In this document: positions 1 to 8,448 of the stretch, piece by piece
Layout: each line of letters begins with the position of its first letter
Position numbering within the stretch: position 1 is the first letter of the stretch
Assembly: GCF_021513175.1 (NCBI RefSeq)
Contig: NZ_CP090953.1
Span: 3,468,501-3,532,500, forward strand
DNA from: Sphingomonas sp. S2-65
Lineage (GTDB): Bacteria > Pseudomonadota > Alphaproteobacteria > Sphingomonadales > Sphingomonadaceae
Direction: 5' to 3'
DNA: 64,000 bases
Program-made: the position numbers and the translations under genes
Notes under the pieces: model-generated
Told to the model about the DNA's origin: nothing
The model's input: only the letters and a program-made list of their open reading frames with translations
The model's database searches: none

Positions 1-305
1 CGTTGGGCCGCGGGCTGGTGAAGGCGATGCCGGTGCTGCTGAAGGCGCTGTCGCATATCGGCGTGGCGGCGATGGTGTGGGTCGGCGGCGGCATCCTGCT
101 GCACGGGCTGGACATTTTTGGCTTGGGCGCGATCCCGCACGCCGTGGAGCATTTCGCCGAGCAAGTGGCGCACGGCGTGCCCGCGGGGCAGGGCGTGGTC
201 GTCTGGCTGGTGAACGCAATCGCAGCGGCGATACTGGGCCTGATCGTCGGGGGCATCATCGTCGGGTTGCTGCACCTGGTGCCGCGCAAGGCTGCCCATG
301 GCTGA
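1..305 (+). CDS. YedI/DUF808 family membrane protein, C-terminal part
   Basis: This is the 3' end of a gene that begins before the window; the reading frame is open from the first base to the stop at 303-305. The visible 100 residues hold two hydrophobic segments, one around VWVGGGILLHGLDIFGLGA and one near the end rich in I, V and G, separated by a short loop with His and Glu. The GGILLHG motif followed by a final hydrophobic helix and a short basic tail matches my memory of the end of the YedI (DUF808) inner-membrane family, whose function is unknown. The TTG at 3-5 is not taken as a start because the family is about 300 residues long. Confidence 0.6.
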   Translation, partial: LGRGLVKAMPVLLKALSHIGVAAMVWVGGGILLHGLDIFGLGAIPHAVEHFAEQVAHGVPAGQGVVVWLVNAIAAAILGLIVGGIIVGLLHLVPRKAAHG

Positions 306-345
306 AGTCGCCCGCATGCTTCCCGGGTAGATGCGCCCTTGGCCC

Positions 346-1386
346 TTATGGGCGGCGGACGCGGTGGATGTGCAGTCCCGGGGCGCTTTCTTCAGGAAGC
401 GTCCGCAACAGCGCCAGAGCGGCCTGGGCGTCGTCCGCGCCGCTTTGCTCGCGATCACGCAAGGTAGCGGGCGAAAAGTCGTAGGTCTTTTCCTGACCCG
501 CCTCGTGCGCCGGCCCTCGATAGCTCAGGTGCAGGACGGTGCTGGCTTCCGCGCTTTCGAGCCGGGCTTCCAGCGCGCGCTCGCGGCGCAAGCCCGCGAG
601 GCGCAGCGTGGTCTGGGTGGCGAATTTCAGGTCGGTGGCGCGCTCGACCGTGGCTTCCAGGCCGACGGGGAGCGGGCCATCGGGGGGGAACAGATCGAGT
701 ATCACGCACAGCGGCGGTGCCGGGCACGGCCGTTCCGAGCACAGCACGGGTTCGAGCGGCACGTTCGCGGAGAAGCCGCCATCGCCCAGCCAGCGGCCGT
801 CGATCTGCACCGGCTCGAACGCGGGCAGCAGCGCGCTGGAGGCCAGGATATGGTCCGGGGTGATGCGGTCGCCAAGCGCAGTGTCGAACAGGATGGTCTC
901 GCCGGTTTCCACATCGGTGGTTGCGATCGCGAACCGCACCGGGCCTTGGTTGAGAAGGTCGAAGTCGACCAGCTCGGTCAAGGACTCGGCGAGAGGGCCG
1001 GCATCATAGAGGCTCGGCACGCGGCTGCGGCCCATGCCTGGCAGACGCGGCTGGAACAGCCCGGGCGTGCCGGTGGTCCGGGTCGCGAGGATGTTGCCCC
1101 AGTTGCGCAAGTGGCGCAGCGGGCCGGTGCGCGCTAGGGCGAGCGGATCGACCCATTCGTCCGGTGCGGCCTCTCGCTCGACGCGTTTCCAGAAGCTGCG
1201 CAGCCTGGGGAGGCGCTGCTCGGGCGGATTTCCGGCGAGGATCGCGCCGTTGATGGCGCCGATCGACGAGCCCGCGACGGCCTGAAGCTCGATCGCGCCG
1301 CTGGCTTCCAGGGCGGCATAGGCGCCGAGCTGATAGGCGCCGAGGCCGACGCCGCCCCCCAGGATCAGTGCGGTTCCGGTCGGCAT
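346..1386 (-). CDS. Patatin-like phospholipase
   Basis: This is a predicted serine lipid hydrolase of 346 residues that would release fatty acids from phospholipids. The N-terminus carries the oxyanion-hole loop GGGVGLG (about residues 11-17), followed by the nucleophile elbow GSSIG (about 40-44); the Asp partner lies in LGDGGFSAN near residue 200. Together these form the Ser-Asp dyad of the patatin family. The ATG at 1386 is preferred over the TTG one codon upstream because it overlaps the stop of the upstream SDR gene by one base (TGATG), which suggests translational coupling. No signal peptide is seen, so it is probably cytosolic. The substrate cannot be read from the sequence. Confidence 0.85.
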   Translation of the reverse strand: MPTGTALILGGGVGLGAYQLGAYAALEASGAIELQAVAGSSIGAINGAILAGNPPEQRLPRLRSFWKRVEREAAPDEWVDPLALARTGPLRHLRNWGNILATRTTGTPGLFQPRLPGMGRSRVPSLYDAGPLAESLTELVDFDLLNQGPVRFAIATTDVETGETILFDTALGDRITPDHILASSALLPAFEPVQIDGRWLGDGGFSANVPLEPVLCSERPCPAPPLCVILDLFPPDGPLPVGLEATVERATDLKFATQTTLRLAGLRRERALEARLESAEASTVLHLSYRGPAHEAGQEKTYDFSPATLRDREQSGADDAQAALALLRTLPEESAPGLHIHRVRRP

Positions 1387-2114
1387 CAACTCGTCTTCTG
1401 GTCGAGCGGTTCGATGCGCAGGTTAACGATGTTCGCCGAGCGCGTGAGGGTCCAGATGATCGCGTCGGCGACCTCCTGAGCGTGGAGCATCTGCTGCTTT
1501 TCGACCGCTTCGGCTTTCTCGTCGTCGCTGCATTCCTGCATGTCGGTTTCGACCGAACCGGGCTGGATCACCGAGACCTTGATGTTCTTTTGCGCCGAGA
1601 TCTCCTTGCGCAGCGTCTCGGCAAAGGCCTGGATGCCCGCCTTGGTGGCGGAGTACACGCTTTCGCCGGCGGCCTTGATCTCGGTGCTGATCGATCCGAC
1701 GAAGAGGAGGTGGCCGCCGCCGGCCTGGTCCAGCCGCTGGATGGCGCGCTGGGCGCTGGCGAGATAGCCGACCAGGTTGGTTTCGATGACGTAGCGCCAA
1801 TCGTCCTCGGCCATTTCGGTGAGCGGATCGGCGCCGAGCGCGGCGCACGCGACCAGCATGTCGAGCCCGGCCAGCTTCTCGTCTACCGCGGCGAACACCG
1901 CGTCCAGACCTTCGCGCGTGCCGGCGTCGGCGGTTATGCCGAAAACTTCGCCGTCGCCGCTGCCCGCCTGCGCCACCACTTCGTCCAGCGGTTCCTGGCT
2001 GCGGCCGAAGGTCAGAACTCGGGCGCCCTGGGCGGCGAGCAGCTTCACCGTTTCCCGGCCGATGCCCGTCGTGCCGCCGGTGACGAGGATGCGTTTTCCT
2101 TTGAGATCAATCAT
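1386..2114 (-). CDS. SDR family NAD(P)-dependent oxidoreductase
   Basis: This is a classical short-chain dehydrogenase of 242 residues with a Rossmann fold. The cofactor loop TGGTTGIG lies near residue 12, the active-site Ser is in VGSIS, and the catalytic pair is in YSATKAG. The sequence NLVGYLASAQ fits the NNAG-helix region, although the usual NNAG is replaced by CAALG. The ATG at 2114 is chosen because GGAGG lies just upstream, whereas the longer frame has no ribosome site. It overlaps the patatin gene by one base and is probably cotranscribed with it. The substrate is unknown; most members reduce carbonyls or oxidise alcohols. Confidence 0.85.
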   Translation of the reverse strand: MIDLKGKRILVTGGTTGIGRETVKLLAAQGARVLTFGRSQEPLDEVVAQAGSGDGEVFGITADAGTREGLDAVFAAVDEKLAGLDMLVACAALGADPLTEMAEDDWRYVIETNLVGYLASAQRAIQRLDQAGGGHLLFVGSISTEIKAAGESVYSATKAGIQAFAETLRKEISAQKNIKVSVIQPGSVETDMQECSDDEKAEAVEKQQMLHAQEVADAIIWTLTRSANIVNLRIEPLDQKTS

Positions 2115-2348
2115 GTCGAGCCTCCGCGGCCCCAAACGCCCGACTCCCGACTTGGTCCCCGTGATCGGGACAATCGATCAATGGCGCGGCGTGACCCCCC
2201 GGATGATGCCGTAACGACCCGCACGAGAGGCGGCTTTCGGACCGACGATAACACAGATGTATATTTGTATTATGAAGCGGCGGGCACGTTGCGCAACTCC
2301 AAGCCCGGACGATCGGTTGGCTGCAGAGAGAAGAAGGAGTGCCCCCGC

Positions 2349-3254
2349 ATGTTCATGCACAATAAACGCCTGCAATATACGGTTCGCGTGTCGGAGCCAA
2401 ATCCGCGGCTCGCCTGCCTCATGCTCGAGCAGTTCGGCGGCGCGGACGGCGAGTTGGCGGCAGCGATGCGCTATTTCACGCAAGGGCTGGGCGAAGAGGA
2501 TCCGGGCCGCAAGGACCTGTTGCTCGACATCGCCACCGAGGAATTGAGCCACCTGGAAGTGATCGGCACGATCGTCACCATGCTCAACAAGGGCGTGAAG
2601 GCGCAGCTTTCCGAAGCGCAGCAGTCCGAAGCCGAATTGTTCGCGATGGTCGGCCAGACCGGTACGAGCGCCAAGGAGTCGATCCTGTTCGGCGGCGGGC
2701 CCGCGCTGATCGATTCGGCGGGCGTTCCGTGGACGGCGGCCTATGTCGACACGCGTTCCGAGCCGACAGTGGACCTTCGCTCCAACATCGCCGCCGAGAG
2801 CCGGGCCAAGATCGTCTATGAGCGGTTGATCAACATCACCGACGATCCCGGCATCAAGGATGCGCTGAACTTCCTGATGACGCGCGAAGTGGCGCACCAG
2901 AAGTCGTTCGAAAAGGCGCTGTATTCGATCGAGAACAACTTCCCGCCGGGCAAGCTGCCGGGGATGGAGCAATATGCCAGCGTGTACGTCAACGCCTCGC
3001 AGGGCGAAGGCGACATGACCGGGCCGTGGAACTCGGGCGACCAATGGGAGCGGATCGACGACCTGGAACAGTCGATGCCGATCGACGAGGGCGACGGCAA
3101 GGCGAGTGTCGAGCTGAGCAGCAGCGACATGGCGGCTTTGGGCAAGATGGCTACGCGCCTGAAGTCCGACGTGACCAAGGACCCGACCACCGGCACCGAC
3201 CTGGGCGCAGGACCGGGCGCTGGCCGCACCAAGCACCTCGAATCGGCGGAATAA
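2349..3254 (+). CDS. Manganese catalase
   Basis: This is a predicted non-heme catalase of 301 residues that disproportionates hydrogen peroxide at a dimanganese centre in a four-helix bundle. Metal-ligand motifs are visible: a first Glu in LEQFGG, then TEELSHLE (Glu and His), and later EVAHQKSFEKAL (Glu and His). The start is well supported by AAGGAG at 2334-2339, nine bases before the ATG. The frame is open far upstream, but that part is antisense to the SDR gene and is not coding. A DUF892 ferritin-like gene follows 13 bases downstream, so the two likely form one peroxide or general-stress operon. An AT-rich stretch at about 2250-2275 may hold the promoter. Confidence 0.93.
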   Translation: MFMHNKRLQYTVRVSEPNPRLACLMLEQFGGADGELAAAMRYFTQGLGEEDPGRKDLLLDIATEELSHLEVIGTIVTMLNKGVKAQLSEAQQSEAELFAMVGQTGTSAKESILFGGGPALIDSAGVPWTAAYVDTRSEPTVDLRSNIAAESRAKIVYERLINITDDPGIKDALNFLMTREVAHQKSFEKALYSIENNFPPGKLPGMEQYASVYVNASQGEGDMTGPWNSGDQWERIDDLEQSMPIDEGDGKASVELSSSDMAALGKMATRLKSDVTKDPTTGTDLGAGPGAGRTKHLESAE

Positions 3255-3267
3255 GGAACCCAGCTTC

Positions 3268-3792
3268 ATGGCGACCAACATCGACGACAATGCCGCGCGC
3301 GAAGTGTTCGTGACGGGACTGAAGAACGCCCACGCGCTGGAGCATCAGGCGATGGCGCTGATGGACCGGCAGATCGAGCATCTGGCGAACTATGCCGAAG
3401 TGGAAGCGCAGCTGCGCGCCCATCGCGGCGAGACCGAAGGCCAGATCCAGCGGCTCGAGACCATCCTGACCAATCTGGGCGAGAGCCCGTCGGGACTGAA
3501 GGACGCCGCCTTGACCTTTACCGGCAATATGGCGGCGCTGGCGCACACCTTCGCGCCGGACGAGGTGATCAAGAACAGCTTCGCCAACTACGCGTTCGAG
3601 AGCTTCGAACGGGCGAGCTATGAAGCGCTGATCACCATGGCGCAGGCGGCCGGCTTCAGCGAGGCGGTGCCGCTGCTCGAGGAGACGTTGCGCGAGGAGA
3701 TTGCGATGCAGCAATGGGTGATCGACACCCAGCCGCTGGTGATCCGCAAGTTCCTGGCGCTGCGCCAGTCGGGGGAAACCGCGAGCCACTAA
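3268..3792 (+). CDS. DUF892 (YciE/YciF-like) ferritin-like protein
   Basis: This is a 174-residue all-helical protein of the DUF892 family, a ferritin-like four-helix bundle. The helices carry regularly placed Glu and His residues (ALEHQA, EVEAQ, EESFER-like FESFERASYEA, LEETLREEIAMQQW) that could bind a diiron centre. Homologues such as E. coli YciE and YciF are stress-induced, but their exact reaction is unsettled. The gene lies 13 bases after the manganese catalase with its own AAGGAA ribosome site, and a strong intrinsic terminator follows. Together this suggests a two-gene stress operon ending here. Confidence 0.9.
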   Translation: MATNIDDNAAREVFVTGLKNAHALEHQAMALMDRQIEHLANYAEVEAQLRAHRGETEGQIQRLETILTNLGESPSGLKDAALTFTGNMAALAHTFAPDEVIKNSFANYAFESFERASYEALITMAQAAGFSEAVPLLEETLREEIAMQQWVIDTQPLVIRKFLALRQSGETASH

Positions 3793-3806
3793 GGCTTGGG
3801 GAATTG

Positions 3807-3842
3807 CGAAAGGGCGGGGCCTGACGGCCTCGCCCTTTTTCG
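3807..3842 (+). terminator. Rho-independent terminator after the catalase/DUF892 pair
   Basis: A GC-rich hairpin, AAAGGGCG-GGGCC and GGCCT-CGCCC around a short TGAC loop, is followed by five T residues. It lies 15-50 bases after the DUF892 stop codon and fits the end of that operon. Confidence 0.85.
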
Positions 3843-3933
3843 TGTCCGGCTTCCGCGGCGCGCACAAGAGAAGGGCGGGCGCCGGAGGGAACAGCGCCCG
3901 CCCTTCAGGTCGGCCTGGAGGCCAGGAGACGGC

Positions 3934-4461
3934 TCAGGCCGGGGAGAGAGTCTTGAGCTGGTCGATGTGGCGCTGAACGACCGGCACGGCGCCGCTCGCG
4001 GCCTGACGCAGCGGTTCCTTGTCGCCGCGGCGCGCATAGGTCTGGTGGAGCGCCAGCGCCTGGCGATGCGCGGTACGCTGCTGGTCGAGATACATGCGGT
4101 CGAAGTCGCGGCCCTGCGCCCGCTGGAGCTTGTCGAGCAGCGCGCGGTGCGGCGGCAAGAGCGCCGGCGGCGGCGGGGTCATGCCCGAGGCCTGGGCGGC
4201 TTGCGTCACCTGCTGCGTCGTCATGGTGTGGTGGTCGATCATCATCTGGGCGAATTGCTTGATCGCCGGGCTCTGCGACCGTTCCAAAGCGAGGCGGGAC
4301 GACTCGATCTCGTACATGTCGCTGGAGGCGGCCATCGGGACGAACTGTGCGGCCCTGGTCGGGGTGCGGCTGGACTGAGCCTCAGCGGCCGGTGCGCCGA
4401 CGAATGCAGGGCCGGCCACGGCAGCAGCCAAGAGGCTGGAACATAAAAGAAGATGCTTCAT
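3934..4461 (-). CDS. DUF4142 family exported protein
   Basis: This is a 175-residue secreted protein with an N-terminal signal peptide (MKHLLLCSSLLAAAVAG) ending near an AEA/QSS cleavage site. The mature part is helical and matches the DUF4142 pattern: a block reading FAQMMIDHHTMTTQQV followed later by YLDQQRTAHRQALALHQTYA, with conserved His residues suggesting a ferritin-like metal-binding bundle. The start is the ATG at 4461, with GGAG upstream; the longer frame begins inside the promoter. An EcfG-type promoter lies about 30 bases upstream, so the gene is probably part of the general stress response. Its biochemical role is unknown. Confidence 0.85.
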   Translation of the reverse strand: MKHLLLCSSLLAAAVAGPAFVGAPAAEAQSSRTPTRAAQFVPMAASSDMYEIESSRLALERSQSPAIKQFAQMMIDHHTMTTQQVTQAAQASGMTPPPPALLPPHRALLDKLQRAQGRDFDRMYLDQQRTAHRQALALHQTYARRGDKEPLRQAASGAVPVVQRHIDQLKTLSPA

Positions 4462-4489
4462 CGTGGTACTCCATGCTGTACCCGGGGCC

Positions 4490-4514
4490 AACGGCAACTT
4501 GCCGGCATGGTTCC
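4490..4514 (-). promoter_or_regulatory. EcfG-type (general stress sigma factor) promoter of the DUF4142 gene
   Basis: Read on the minus strand, GGAAC (4514-4510) and CGTT (4493-4490) are separated by exactly 16 bases and lie about 29 bases before the ATG of the DUF4142 gene. This matches the alphaproteobacterial EcfG consensus GGAAC-N16/17-CGTT. Confidence 0.7.
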
Positions 4515-4633
4515 GCATGTTGACTTATGTTTGTATCAACTTGGAATGCTGCCAACATAGGTAGGAATGCTGGAACATTCGATTGGTCGATTTCTTGTGA
4601 CGAGGACATCCTCTAACTGTGCGGATCTGCCTT

Positions 4634-5653
4634 ATGCGCAAGGTTTTCATCCTGCTCCTAATGCTGTTGGTGCCGGCGCTGTCCGGCTGCGCGGTGAACA
4701 CCCATCTCGGCACCCGCGACCTGCAGCGGATCGCGGGCAAGACCTATGTCGTGACCGGTGCGTCGAGCGGCTTCGGGCGCGGCGTGGCCGAGATGCTGGG
4801 GCGCGAGCGAGCGAACGTGGTAGTCGCCGCGCGGCGGGCGGACGTGCTGGAGGAAGTGGCGGCGGTGATCCGCGCCTCGGGCGGCCAGGCATTGGTGATG
4901 CCCACCGATGTGTCCGATCCCGCGCAGGTCGAGCGGCTGGCGCGCGAGACGGTGGCGCGGTTCGGGCGGATCGACGTGTGGATCAACGATGCCGCGGTGG
5001 GCACGATCGGGCGGTTCGAGGAGATCCCGATCGCCGACCACGCCCGCGCAGTGGACGTGAACCTGAAGGGCGTGATCTATGGCAGCCATCACGCGGTGCG
5101 CCAGTTCAAGGCGCAGGGGCGGGGCGTGCTGATCAACCTGGGATCGGTGGAGAGCCAGGTGCCGCTGGCCTATCACGCCAGCTATGCCGCGACCAAGGCG
5201 GGCATCTGGGCGCTGGGACGCGCGATGAACGAGGAACTGCGCAAGGCCGGTTACAAGAAGAAGATCCAGGTGGTTACGATCATGCCCTGGGCCGCGGACA
5301 CGCCGTTCTGGGATCACGCCGCCAATTACAGCGGCCGTGCAGGGCGGATGGCGGCCCTGGATCCGCCCGAAAAGGTCGTGCAGGCGATCGTCTGGGCATC
5401 GCTTCACCCGCGCGAGGAAGTGCCGGTGGGGTGGAAAGCGCAGGCGGTGTCGACCTTTCACACGATCATGCCCGACCTGGTGGAGGAGGTTTCCGGCAAC
5501 ATCGCCCATGCCGAGCAGATGCGGAAAGCGGGGCCGCAAGCGCCGGGGCCCGGGGCGATGCATGAGCCAATGGCCGCCGGGCGTAGCGTGGATGGGGGTG
5601 TTCGGGCGCGGATGAAGGCCGAGGACGAGGCTCGCGAGAGGGCGCCGAAGTAA
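4634..5653 (+). CDS. SDR oxidoreductase with lipoprotein-type signal
   Basis: This is a short-chain dehydrogenase of 339 residues with an unusual front end. The first 20 residues form a hydrophobic segment ending in LSGC, a good lipobox. The Rossmann loop TGASSGFGRG follows at about residue 37, then the active-site Ser in NLGSVES and the Tyr/Lys pair in YAATKAG. The C-terminal extension (about residues 260-339) is rich in Ala, Gly and charged residues and is longer than in classical members. The ATG at 4634 is preferred over the GTG at 4619 because it leads directly into the signal. An NAD(P)-dependent enzyme outside the cytosol would lack cofactor, so the segment may instead be an anchor that leaves the enzyme in the cytosol. 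Confidence 0.8.
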   Translation: MRKVFILLLMLLVPALSGCAVNTHLGTRDLQRIAGKTYVVTGASSGFGRGVAEMLGRERANVVVAARRADVLEEVAAVIRASGGQALVMPTDVSDPAQVERLARETVARFGRIDVWINDAAVGTIGRFEEIPIADHARAVDVNLKGVIYGSHHAVRQFKAQGRGVLINLGSVESQVPLAYHASYAATKAGIWALGRAMNEELRKAGYKKKIQVVTIMPWAADTPFWDHAANYSGRAGRMAALDPPEKVVQAIVWASLHPREEVPVGWKAQAVSTFHTIMPDLVEEVSGNIAHAEQMRKAGPQAPGPGAMHEPMAAGRSVDGGVRARMKAEDEARERAPK

Positions 5654-5695
5654 GGTTTGGTCCCAAGCTCCTCTCTCGGCGTGCATTGCGCCAAA

Positions 5696-5731
5696 CCCTC
5701 ACCCCGGCCCTCTCCCGCATGCGGGAGAGGG
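5696..5731. repeat. Palindromic repeat type C, single copy
   Basis: This 36-bp element has the core palindrome CCCTCTCCCGC-ATGCGGGAGAGGG. It is nearly the same as the two copies that flank the DUF559 gene at 24533 and 24967, differing by a few bases in the CCCTCACCC arm. It lies between the convergent SDR and MscS genes. Confidence 0.8.
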
Positions 5732-5739
5732 AGAAGGGC

Positions 5740-8145
5740 TTAGGGTTTCGGCTGGTCTTGCAGCGTTGGCGGAGAGAAGGGCGAGGGCTCGCCGGGCGCG
5801 AGTTCGAGGCGTTGGGGGACGGTGCCGATGTCAATGCCCTCGTCGCGGAACTGCTTGAGCAGAACCAGGAAGATGTTGCTGCGTGCGCCATAGGCATCGC
5901 GGGGCGAGGCGACGTGGGCGAAGCAGTTGAACAGGATGCGCCCGTCCAGGATCGCGTCGACGAACGCCACGGGCGCGGGGTCGTCGAGGATGGCGGCTTC
6001 GGCGGCGAAGGCGTCCAGGACGATACGGAGAACGCGCTCGACGTCGGTGCCCAGCAGCACCGAGAACTGGATCTGGATGCGCCCGAGCGGGCTGGACAGG
6101 GTCTTGTTGAGCACCGACTTGGTGATCAGCTCGGAATTGGGGACGATCAACGTCGAGTGATCGGCAAGCGTGATCTCGGTCGAGCGCACGCTGATCCGCT
6201 TCACATCGCCTTCGTCGGTGCCGACACGGATCCAGTCGCCGATCTTGATCGGGCGCTCGGCGAGCAGGATGAGGCCGGACACGAAGTTCGACGTGATCGC
6301 CTGGAGGCCGAAGCCGATGCCGACCGAGAGGGCGGAGAGCAGCAGGGCGATGCGCTCGACGCCGATGCCGAGCGAGGCGAGGGCCCAGATGATCGCGAGC
6401 GCGACGCCGACATAGCGCGCGACCAGCCCGACCGAGTTGCGGCCGGAGCCGTCAAGATCGGTGGCGGGCAGATAGCGCCCCTCCAGCCAGCTCATGAACG
6501 CACGGACGAGCGCCAGGCCGATCACGAGGACGACGATCGAGCGGAGGATGGCACCCGGGGAGATCGCGATGCCCGCAACCTCTATCCCCTGGGCGAAGGT
6601 CCCGAGCCGGCCGAACACGCTGCCGAGCCCGTCGCCGCCGCCGAACGGCGTCATCAACAGGCCGAGCGCGACGAGAACCAGCGCCAGCCGGAGCGCACCG
6701 GAAAGCAGCACACCGAACTGGTCGACGACGCTGCCGCGCAGGCCGATGCTGCGGATCATCGTCATGCCCAGGCGGCTGTTGCGCGTGAAGACGGTGGTCG
6801 CCATGTCGTCGGCCGCGCCCATCAGCAGGTAGAGCGCGGCGCCCAGCACCACCATCCAGATGATCAGCCGGGCGACGAACAGGCTGAGGCTGACATAGCC
6901 GGTGAGCAATGCGACCACGGCGACGGCGACGAGCATCCACGCGACCAGAGTGACGATGCCCAGCCCCGCGCTGGTGGACAGGCTGTTCGCGTCTTCCTGC
7001 CCGGCGCGTTCGGCACGCAGCCGCCCGAGCAGGAACAGGAACGCGCCGATCAGAAGGATGTGGAGCAGCGCTTCGAGCGCCTGGGTCGCGGCGATCGCGG
7101 CGTGGCTGGCCCCGACGGTCTGGTTGAAGGTCTCGATCAGGATGCTGGCAAAGGAGAGCGCCGCCAGCACCCAGGATAGCGGGCGCACCCGGTCGGCGGT
7201 CTCGTCGGCGATCGGCGCGACGCGCCACGAAGGCTGGCGGCGCATCAGCAACGCGCCGGCGAGCGCCGCGGTGAAGGCGCTGAACCCGGTGGCCATGACC
7301 AGCCCATCGAGCAGCGTGCTCCACCGCTCGGGGAACAGCCCCGCCCAGCGGAAGCCCTGTACGAGTAACAGCGCGCCGAGCAGCGGCATCACCGTGCCGA
7401 CCAGCACCCGCCAAAGCGCGAATGCCGAGCGGCGCACGCGGTGACCGGGCGCGCTGCCGATCAGGTATCGCTGACCCAGATGGCGGAGAAGCACCCGCAG
7501 CGGGAGGAAGAACAGGAACGCGAGCACCGCGCCCAGCACCGCCTGCCATGGCAGGCCGCCGCGCCACTGCGTGCGGATCTGGTCCGCACCCTGCGAGAGG
7601 AACAGGTCGATACGGCGCAGGTCGCGCGGAACCGCCGTCACCACCGCGCGCCAGAAGGTCGGCGTGGTGGGCGAGGCGATGCGCGTGGACAGTCGCTCGT
7701 TGAGCTGTTCGGCTTGGCTGCGCTCCATCTCGTCGATCAGCTGCTGGGCCTCGACATCGACGAGGCGGCCGCGTTTGGCGGCGGCATCGATGGCGGCGCG
7801 CTCGCGGCCGAGGCGGGCGCGCTCGCGCTGGATCTCGGGCGCTTCGGTCGTCCCGGCGGCGACCGGCCCCAAGCCGTCGATGCGGGCGTCGATCAGGTCG
7901 AGTTGTTCCTCCAGCTGGCCGGCTGAGGCGCGGGCCGCCTGCTGCGCCGCAAGCGCCTTGGCGCGCAGTGCCGAGCGTTCGTCATCCTCGACTCGCTGGT
8001 CGAGCGCGCGGTCGACGCTGCGCAGATCGGTTTCGGCCTGCGCGATCTGATTGGAGAGCGCCGCGATGGGCGTGCTCTGGGCAAATGCCGCAGGGCTGCC
8101 CGCGAGGAACAGGAGAGCCAGTATGAGGCTGAGCAAGGTGGTCAT
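5740..8145 (-). CDS. Large mechanosensitive channel, DUF3772 plus MscS domains
   Basis: This is an 801-residue membrane protein. A signal sequence (MTTLLSLILALLFLAGSPAAFA) is followed by a long periplasmic helical region of about 230 residues rich in Arg, Glu and Ala, matching the DUF3772 domain. About ten hydrophobic segments follow, and the C-terminal third is the MscS core: a Gly/Ala-rich pore helix (LSALSVGIGFGLQAITSNFVSGLILL) and the beta-domain start ERPIKIGDWI, GDVKRISVRSTEI. It should open on membrane tension to release solutes during osmotic downshock. The ATG at 8145 is chosen because the signal peptide begins there. Its 3' end lies just before the type C repeat. Confidence 0.92.
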   Translation of the reverse strand: MTTLLSLILALLFLAGSPAAFAQSTPIAALSNQIAQAETDLRSVDRALDQRVEDDERSALRAKALAAQQAARASAGQLEEQLDLIDARIDGLGPVAAGTTEAPEIQRERARLGRERAAIDAAAKRGRLVDVEAQQLIDEMERSQAEQLNERLSTRIASPTTPTFWRAVVTAVPRDLRRIDLFLSQGADQIRTQWRGGLPWQAVLGAVLAFLFFLPLRVLLRHLGQRYLIGSAPGHRVRRSAFALWRVLVGTVMPLLGALLLVQGFRWAGLFPERWSTLLDGLVMATGFSAFTAALAGALLMRRQPSWRVAPIADETADRVRPLSWVLAALSFASILIETFNQTVGASHAAIAATQALEALLHILLIGAFLFLLGRLRAERAGQEDANSLSTSAGLGIVTLVAWMLVAVAVVALLTGYVSLSLFVARLIIWMVVLGAALYLLMGAADDMATTVFTRNSRLGMTMIRSIGLRGSVVDQFGVLLSGALRLALVLVALGLLMTPFGGGDGLGSVFGRLGTFAQGIEVAGIAISPGAILRSIVVLVIGLALVRAFMSWLEGRYLPATDLDGSGRNSVGLVARYVGVALAIIWALASLGIGVERIALLLSALSVGIGFGLQAITSNFVSGLILLAERPIKIGDWIRVGTDEGDVKRISVRSTEITLADHSTLIVPNSELITKSVLNKTLSSPLGRIQIQFSVLLGTDVERVLRIVLDAFAAEAAILDDPAPVAFVDAILDGRILFNCFAHVASPRDAYGARSNIFLVLLKQFRDEGIDIGTVPQRLELAPGEPSPFSPPTLQDQPKP

Positions 8146-8448
8146 GGTTCCGGAGTGAACGGGTTGGGCATGCGCCCGCAAGTCCCAAAGCGGTTCCGGC
8201 GCGGCGGAACGGTCCTTGTGGACCGTCGAACGGCGGGGACGATCCAGACATGGTGCGCGATCCTGCCAAGTGCGTGGCTAGTTGATCTTATAGTTGACGC
8301 CGCGGCGTCGTATTTCGAGCGGCGTGGCGGCATCTTTGGCTTTTTTGGCCGGGACTTGCGATTGGTCCTTTTCTTGTAGGATTTGACGTGGAACAGTTGC
8401 GTCGGATCGCGGGTGGTGGGGACCGCCGGCGCCAGGGGGGACAGGCAC
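8146..8448. other. Divergent intergenic region, no gene called
   Basis: This 303-base gap separates the divergent MscS gene and the membrane protein/DyP/P450 operon and must hold both promoters. The right part is relatively AT-rich (about 8330-8400) with weak promoter-like words (TTGCGA at 8356, TAGGAT at 8377, spacing 15). AGGGGG at about 8433-8438 serves as ribosome site for the next gene. Minus-strand frames here have basic, protein-like stretches but no usable start. Confidence 0.5.

Noticed and set aside
1368..2348. N-terminal extension of the manganese catalase frame
   Set aside because: It is antisense to the patatin/SDR genes, has no motifs, and the 2349 start has a clear ribosome site.
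8278..8440. Minus-strand frame ending EIRRRGVNYKIN, which looks like a real protein end
   Set aside because: No start codon with a ribosome site lies in frame near it, and the longer frame runs through the next operon's start. It could be a decayed gene but cannot be supported.
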